The position numbers and the translations under genes were made by a program. Positions 57,629 through 64,000 of a stretch of DNA of 64,000 nucleotides are shown here, in pieces. The stretch is from Stemphylium vesicarium. Lineage: Eukaryota > Ascomycota > Dothideomycetes > Pleosporales > Pleosporaceae. Every line of letters starts with the position of its first letter. Position 1 is the first letter of the stretch. The DNA is taken from contig QXCR01000108.1 in assembly GCA_004380135.1 (NCBI GenBank), positions 1 through 64,000 on the forward strand, read 5' to 3'. The notes under the pieces are model-generated. The model did not search any database. It saw only the letters and a list, made by a program, of their open reading frames with translations, and was not told the origin of the DNA.

Positions 57629-58205
57629 CACCAGCGAGTTATCGTCCTACCCGACCCTTGCCCAGATTCTGCAACCTACTGTCGTGAACGTCGACCGCTT
57701 GCTCCTCCACACGCATACGCTCGGCTATCTAGGCGACTGACTCGAGGATCTTCGCGAAGAACTTCTCGACGTCTGACACGAAGGAAGACACAATCGAAAC
57801 CACGTCAATACCGTAAAGCTGGAGCTCCCATCGATCTCGTCGGTCCACGCCCGCGGCCCCGTCGACACTTGGTATCAATCCCATTACACACCCAAGCCTG
57901 CCGTGTCCAGCGAACGTCTACCAGCTTTACCTCAGATCCAGTCGCATCCCGGCACATCGTCGGAATCCTCCTCACCCAGAGGCAATTCTATCAGTTCTAG
58001 TTCTGTGGGTGGTGGAAGTGCTAGCTCCAACACGTCGTACACGGCCTCAGTCAACGGACACACCACGGGCTTCAAGACGCCTTCACCTGGGCACACTCCT
58101 CAATCTCTCAACCGGGATTCGCACACTTTGAACGCGCAGTCTGTACAAAGCTCCCCGTTCGGCACTCAGGACGGATACGGCTTTGCTCCTGGAGGATACA
58201 ACAGC

Positions 58206-60290
58206 ATGAACCAGATGCAATCGTATGCTGACGTGCATCAATCCCACATGGCTACCGCTACTCACGCCCCAGCTTCGGGCCCTCCATCAGGGCTTTCGCA
58301 CTACACCTACCCCCCACAGTCCTCAATGATGCAGCCTCAACATCAGTACGGACAAGCACCACCCGGATACCCTTCATATGGCTACCCTGGCGGAGTCCCT
58401 TCGCAGATCCCGGCGTCTTCCTCTATGAACCCGGCGATGGTACCCTCAACCCTTCAGCTACCAGGTAAGTCACCTCTACCCGTCAGAATCGCAGAACTAA
58501 CGTATCTAGCCATGTCATCTGGCGCTCCTGCCTCATCGCTTCCAGGTTCCCAGAGCTATCAGCCTCAGACTTTTGATCACACTGGCCAGGTCGCTCCACC
58601 AGGCATGAAGCCGCGTGTGACTGCCACTCTCTGGGAGGACGAAGGCAGCCTTTGCTTTCAGGTTGAGGCCAAGGGTGTCTGCGTCGCGCGTCGTGAGGGT
58701 GAGTGAATATGACTGTTTATTATAGAAACCTATCAACTGACACGACTTAGATAACCACATGATCAACGGAACCAAGCTCCTGAACGTCGCTGGTATGACA
58801 CGAGGTCGCCGAGACGGTATCCTCAAGAGCGAGAAGACACGTCACGTGGTCAAGATCGGCCCAATGCACCTCAAGGGTGTCTGGTTAGTCTCCCGTTTTT
58901 TGATACCTTTGACACAAAACTGACAAGACCCAGGATTCCTTTCGAGCGAGCCCTCGAATTTGCCAACAAAGAGAAGATTACAGAGCAGCTCTACCCTCTG
59001 TTTGTCCATGACATCGGAGCACTGCTCTATCATCCGTCGAATCAGACGAGGTCAAGTGTAGGGAGCGCTGCCATGGCTGCTGTTGACCGCAACCGAAGAC
59101 CTGACCCTATGCAGACTCACCAGCGATACCTCTCCGGTCCAGCGGCGTCACAACCTCCATCGCTCCATCACCATCACTCGATGAGCAACCCCATCGGCGC
59201 TGCCATTTCCCAGCCCCCGCACGCCATTCAACCTCATCCCTCTTCAGGTCGTCCAGGAATCGACCGGGCTCACACTTTCCCCACTCCTCCGACAAGTGCT
59301 TCAAGCATCATGGGCATGGGAAACCAAGGAAGCTCTTACGAGTGGAACGGTAACAACGTCCAGAACCCTCAGGGCGGCCAGCCACTATCCATCGACACAG
59401 GGTTGAGCAACACGCGCTCTGTTCCCACGACACCAGCGAGCACCCCTCCTGGCGCTGTCCAACAGGGCATGTCTTATGGTTCTGGTCAGAGCTTTGATGG
59501 CTCCAGGCCTCTGTATTCGGGAGCCCCATCTCAGCCCGGCCAGTATGCCCAAGGGCAGCCAATGATGGGTTACCGTCAAGACGGCGCCTACCCGAAGACG
59601 GAGATGGCGCCACCAACTCGTATTAACGATGTTCCAGATGAGGGTGAAGTCAAGCAGCCAGATGGCATGATGCCCCAAGGTCACGAGCAGGTCGCCCCGC
59701 CTTCAGCGGGGGCCGAAAGCCAACATGACCACAGCAACGAGTACACACACTCCAACGCACCTTACAACGGCAACCGTGGCCCTTACGGATACACGCCCAA
59801 CGGTCCTCCTGGTGCTATGCATCCCGACCATGCCCACCTCTCACCGGAGATGACAGGATCACCCCACCAAAACGGCTCCGGGCGTGCTACACCCCGCTCC
59901 GCTACCGGAGGCCAGCCGCAATGGAACTCGGGCTACCCGACTCCGCAGCGTCAGGCACCACCATCTAGCAATCTTTACAACGTGATGAGCGACCCTCGTG
60001 GTGCACCCAATGGCAACACAGCTCATGACGCCTACCCAGGCCCTGGCGCCGTACCACAGTATGCTACCCAAGGATATGCTCCCACCAACGGTGTAAACAA
60101 CTCGGGTAAACGTGGTCGCGATGATGAAGATGAAGACCCCTACCGGCCCGACAGCGTCCAAGGAGACGACATGAGCGGCCTCAAGAGGCGCAAGACCATG
60201 GAAGGCGGCGCTGTAGGTGGCCCTTACGCTGACCCAACGCCTGGACTACAGCGCGCACACACCATGACAGCTCAACGTGCTAGACGGTAA
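58206..60290 (+). CDS. stuA: APSES transcription factor StuA
   Basis: Exons 58206-58464, 58510-58698, 58751-58883 and 58934-60290 give 645 residues; introns are 45, 52 and 50 bases. The start MNQMQSYADVHQSHM matches the N-terminus of StuA proteins. The APSES DNA-binding domain covers about residues 120-225: [59 protein letters not shown] and [20 protein letters not shown]. Gln/Pro/Ser-rich arms surround it. A likely nuclear signal is KRGRDDEDED with LKRRK near the end. StuA controls conidiation, development and, in cereal-pathogenic Pleosporales, virulence and secondary metabolism. The same frame is open back to 57777 without an ATG, so a longer form from an upstream exon is possible. Confidence 0.96.
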
Positions 60291-61855
60291 ACGAAGACTT
60301 TGCACATTATACGGGTGGCCAGTTGCCGTTTCATGGACTAGAAGGCGGATCAGCCTCAATATTCAGCGATTTCGCGGCATCAAGCGAGCGGTCTTTTCAG
60401 AAGCATCACAACATCCTACTACGACATTCTCACCGGGCGTCTCTTCAACCAAAACGATACGGTTCGAGATTGCGTGCAAACAGCAAACTTCGCTCTCTTA
60501 AATTTCCTTGTGTCTATATTTCCTTCTAGTTTTGTCTCTTGTCTACATTTCTGCACTTCTCGGCATTCACGACTTTGACGACCATTTGCTTCGCGGAACA
60601 GCAGTTCCAACACACCATGTCTCGGGGGCCAATCCTCGGAACATACGACTTTTGCATGCGACATGTGCACATGCGGGTCTTGTACATTCTATAGCCGCAG
60701 CGTTTCCTTTTTGGACAGTTTGGGAGGGTACGGGGAGCTCACGAAAGACTTGCGCATTGCCACGTCAGTACTCCTCTCGCTCGACATACGCCAATTCCAC
60801 CACCGTTAATACCGAACACATGTACGTGGCAATGCGACCAAGGACGTGAGTAATACACCCTCGTCATCCTCTTCTGCTTCAAGACGGACGGTACGCCATG
60901 TTTGACGAAAATGCGGGCGCACACGAATCTGATGGATGTTCACGCAATGATGATGTTTATTTGGCTCAGGCCATTCACTGAGAAAGTTTTGACGGCTTGT
61001 TGTTTTGTAGCTAGATGGGACGGATAGGGCTGCCATTTGCATATGGGTTGCCGTCGGACCATGTTTGGATATTTTGGTGGAAGATGGGGGAGGGTACGGC
61101 TTTAGTGTTTATTTTGTTCAACGAGCCGGCGACATGGACCTTATGACGTTAATGAGGGAATCAAAAGCTCTTTTTTTCCACTGATCAACTGCCTTCCTGA
61201 CCTTCCCGTTGCGGTGCGGTATTTTTTTGGCGTCTTCTGTTTGTGACGTTCACTGCACAAGTCTTGGAAACATATTTTGAAGTTGTGCACAAAAGCATAA
61301 GCGGCTTCCTGGGCATTATTCACTGTCGGCAAGGCGGATGGCAGGCTTGCACCATGACACAGGGTCGAGTGCGTATTCGGGCTGTTCGCACGTATACACC
61401 TGGGGCACTAAGGCGTGGCTCTAGTGGCCAGTGAGGTGGCAATGGACACCGCTTCAGAGGCTAGGGACCCATGGGGCATGTTGGGCATCGGAGCCCAAAG
61501 GATTTCTGTGAAGCACTGAAGGAAGTGATTGCGCGTCTGGAGGATCAGCAGGCTTCTATATGGGCGTAAGCTGTACAAAGCATGCGAGTAGAAGAGGTGT
61601 AGCAGTGATGGCGGCCTAATGCAGGGCGGCTCATGTGACTGTGTACGTAATCCGGGAGCAGGTTGCGATGGATTGCCCCTCGAAGGCTTCGGCTTGGCAG
61701 TCGCCCCACGTCGTCATCGGGTAAGCAAAACAAGAGGCACTCGGTGATCGAACGCGCAACGAGGCTGAGCCAGGCAACTACATTGCCGCCCAGTGATATT
61801 CTTTTCTTCCGCTCCCCAACTTCGACGCTGATTTGTTCCTCTGTACATCGTCAAC
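60291..61855. other. Intergenic between StuA and fimbrin genes
   Basis: About 1.6 kb containing the 3' untranslated region of StuA and the fimbrin promoter. Only short, overlapping frames. Confidence 0.5.
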
Positions 61856-63985
61856 ATGAACATCATCAAGCTGCAAAAGTACGTCTTGGGCCCGCGCCTT
61901 CTATGGCCATCCGCTGGCTTCCACGGTAGCTAACATGGCATTGCGAACAGGAAGTATCCCCAATTCGAGCAGGGCGAGATCTTCGGCCTGCAAGATGCGT
62001 TCCGCAAGCTCGATGTCGATGACAAGGGCTATCTCGAGGAGGGAGCCGCCATCAAGGGCGCGCAGCAGTCGGAGCACCAGCCCTACGATGTCGTGCGACA
62101 AGCCCTGAAAGAGGTCGAGCTCGACTCGTCAAGAAGAGTAGAGCTTGACGACTACGTGGATGTAGGCGACACGGCGCATTGCACAACATATGGGAGGCTA
62201 ACGGCAGCAGCTCATCTCCAAACTGCGAGTTTCGTCCCCCGCCCAACAGCGCATGTCTACCGGCCCAAGCCGCCCACGAGCCGGTACTGCCTCCAGCGTC
62301 AACTCTCCCTCCAACCCCGGACACGCCTCCAAGGGCAGCGTGGGCGGTGGCAGGATCCAGGTGCAGGGCTCTTCCTCCAACGTCACCCACACCATCAACG
62401 AAGATGAGCGAACCGAGTTTACCCGCCATATCAACGCCGTCCTCGCTGGCGACCCAGATATCGGCGACCGTCTGCCCTTCCCCACCGACACCTTCGAGAT
62501 GTTTGATGCCTGCAAGGACGGTCTGGTACTGTCCAAGCTCATCAACGACAGCGTACCAGATACTATCGATGAGCGTGTGTTGAACAAACCGGGCAAGAAG
62601 ATCAAGTCGCTGAACAACTTCCACTTCACCGAGAACAACAACATCGTCATCGAGTCGGCCAAGGGTATTGGATGCTCGGTTGTAAACATTGGCAGCGGAG
62701 ACATTATCGAAGTACGAGAGCACTTGATCTTGGGTCTGATCTGGCAGATCATCAGGAGAGGTCTGCTAGGAAAGATCGACATCAAGCTACATCCCGAGCT
62801 GTACAGGCTTCTGGAAGACGACGAGACACTCGAGCAGTTCCTGCGCCTGCCCCCGGAGCAAATCCTGCTGAGGTGGTTCAACTACCACTTGAAGAACGCC
62901 AAGTGGCACAGGACGTGAGTTGAAGCCGAGCTGATTTGGAACCTGCAATCACTAACATGTCCAGTGTCTCCAACTTCTCCACCGACGTCAAGGATGGCGA
63001 GAACTACACCGTCCTCCTCAACCAGCTAGCGCCCGAAACATGCTCTCGCTCCCCGCTTCAGCAGACCGACCTTCTTCAGCGCGCCGAGATGGTCCTGCAG
63101 AACGCCGACGCTCTCGACTGCCGCAAGTTCCTCACCCCCACCTCGCTCGTAGCCGGAAACCCGAAGCTCAACTTGGCTTTTGTCGCCAACCTGTTCAACA
63201 CACACCCTTGCCTCGACCCCATCACAGAAGAGGAGAAGGCTGAGATTGATGACTTCGATGCGGCTGGAGAGCGCGAGGCTCGCGTCTTCACTCTATGGCT
63301 CAACTCTCTGGACGTCAAGCCCGTTGTGCAGTCTTTCTACGAGGACCTCAAGGACGGCACTGTTATTCTACAGGCATACGACAAGATCATTCCCGGCAGC
63401 GTAAACTGGCGACACGTCAACAAGCCGCGGGAAGGCCAGGAGCTGATGCGCTTCAAGGCCCTCGAGAACACCAATTACGCTGTCGAGCTTGGCAAACAGG
63501 TTCAGTTCTCCCTCCCTGGTATCCAGGGTGCCGATATCACCGACGGCCAGCGCACACTTACTCTCGGTCTCGTATGGCAGCTCATGCGCAAGGACATCGT
63601 CTCCACGCTCAACGGCCTCGCCCAACAGCTCGGCAAGCGCGAAATTTCCGATGCGGATATGATCAAGTGGGCCAACGACATGGCAAGTAAGGGTGGCAAG
63701 CACAGCCAAGTCCGCTCATTCAAGGACTCTTCTCTCAGCAACGCCATCTTCCTCCTCGATGTCTTGGCTGGCATGAAGCCCGCATACGTCGACTACGACC
63801 TCGTCGCCCCCGGCCGCAACGACGATGAATGCTACCAGAACGCCAAGTTGGCCATCAGTATCGCGCGTAAGATGGGTGCCACCATCTGGCTCGTACCCGA
63901 CGACATTGTCGCCGTACAAAGCAGGCTTATCACCACCTTTATTGGTAGCTTGATGAGCACAGCTGAGAAGAAGGGTGCCCAGTAA
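61856..63985 (+). CDS. SAC6: Fimbrin (Sac6/plastin), actin-bundling protein
   Basis: Exons 61856-61878, 61951-62161, 62211-62914 and 62965-63985 give 652 residues. The first exon codes for only seven and two-thirds codons (MNIIKLQ). Introns are 72, 49 and 50 bases. An N-terminal EF-hand-like region (DAFRKLDVDDKGYLEEGAA) is followed by a Ser/Gly-rich linker. Four calponin-homology domains then form two actin-binding units, starting about residue 141: FPTDTFEMFDACKDGLVLSK, LNKPGKKIKSLNNFHFTENN and LILGLIWQIIRRGLLGKID, later LTLGLVWQLMRKDIVSTLNG. It cross-links actin filaments in patches and at the endocytic collar of growing hyphae. It is complete, ending 15 bases before the window edge. Confidence 0.96.
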
Positions 63986-64000
63986 ACAGCATCTCATCTG

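Overview
The window looks like nuclear DNA of a filamentous ascomycete, most likely a dothideomycete of the Pleosporales type. That placement is inferred from several things: short 50-60 base GT-AG introns, the fungal-only families present (DUF3431, HET, Zn2Cys6, APSES, Cap20/perilipin), and relics whose damage fits C-to-T changes of the repeat-induced point mutation (RIP) kind. Splice sites were read by eye. Exon lists are given where the reading frame closes exactly across every junction.

Layout. 1-6 kb: a doubtful membrane-protein remnant, a type II membrane DUF3431 protein and a membrane-anchored aspartic-peptidase-like protein without catalytic DTG motifs. 6-13 kb is accessory: a stop-riddled DUF3435 tyrosine recombinase (the family of Starship captains), the 3' end of a pogo/Fot1-type transposase, a truncated HET domain, an intact four-exon PD-(D/E)XK-like gene and a degenerate 5S rRNA copy. 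14-24.3 kb is core: a monocarboxylate-type MFS transporter, then Prp3 and RNA polymerase I subunit A190 head to head. 24.9-27.1 kb: a HET gene disabled by one TAA.

29-37 kb: perilipin/Cap20, ribosomal protein eL27 and the U3 processome factor Sof1 sharing one promoter, an epoxide-hydrolase-like enzyme and a secreted berberine-bridge-type oxidase. 37.3-38.3 kb: an unstable 2EXR-like gene with a GT microsatellite at a 5' splice site. 38.6-47.2 kb looks like a small catabolic cluster: Zn2Cys6 regulator, 5-oxoprolinase and a divergent Dal5-type transporter (now frameshifted), with GATA sites between the last two.

47.7-48.7 kb: a second 2EXR/F-box-like gene. 48.8-57.8 kb holds no supportable gene. 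It begins with an AT-rich, RIP-like island and ends in the leader of the APSES regulator StuA, which has upstream ORFs and candidate StuA sites. The window closes with a complete fimbrin gene. No tRNA gene, CRISPR array or bacterial-type operon was seen.
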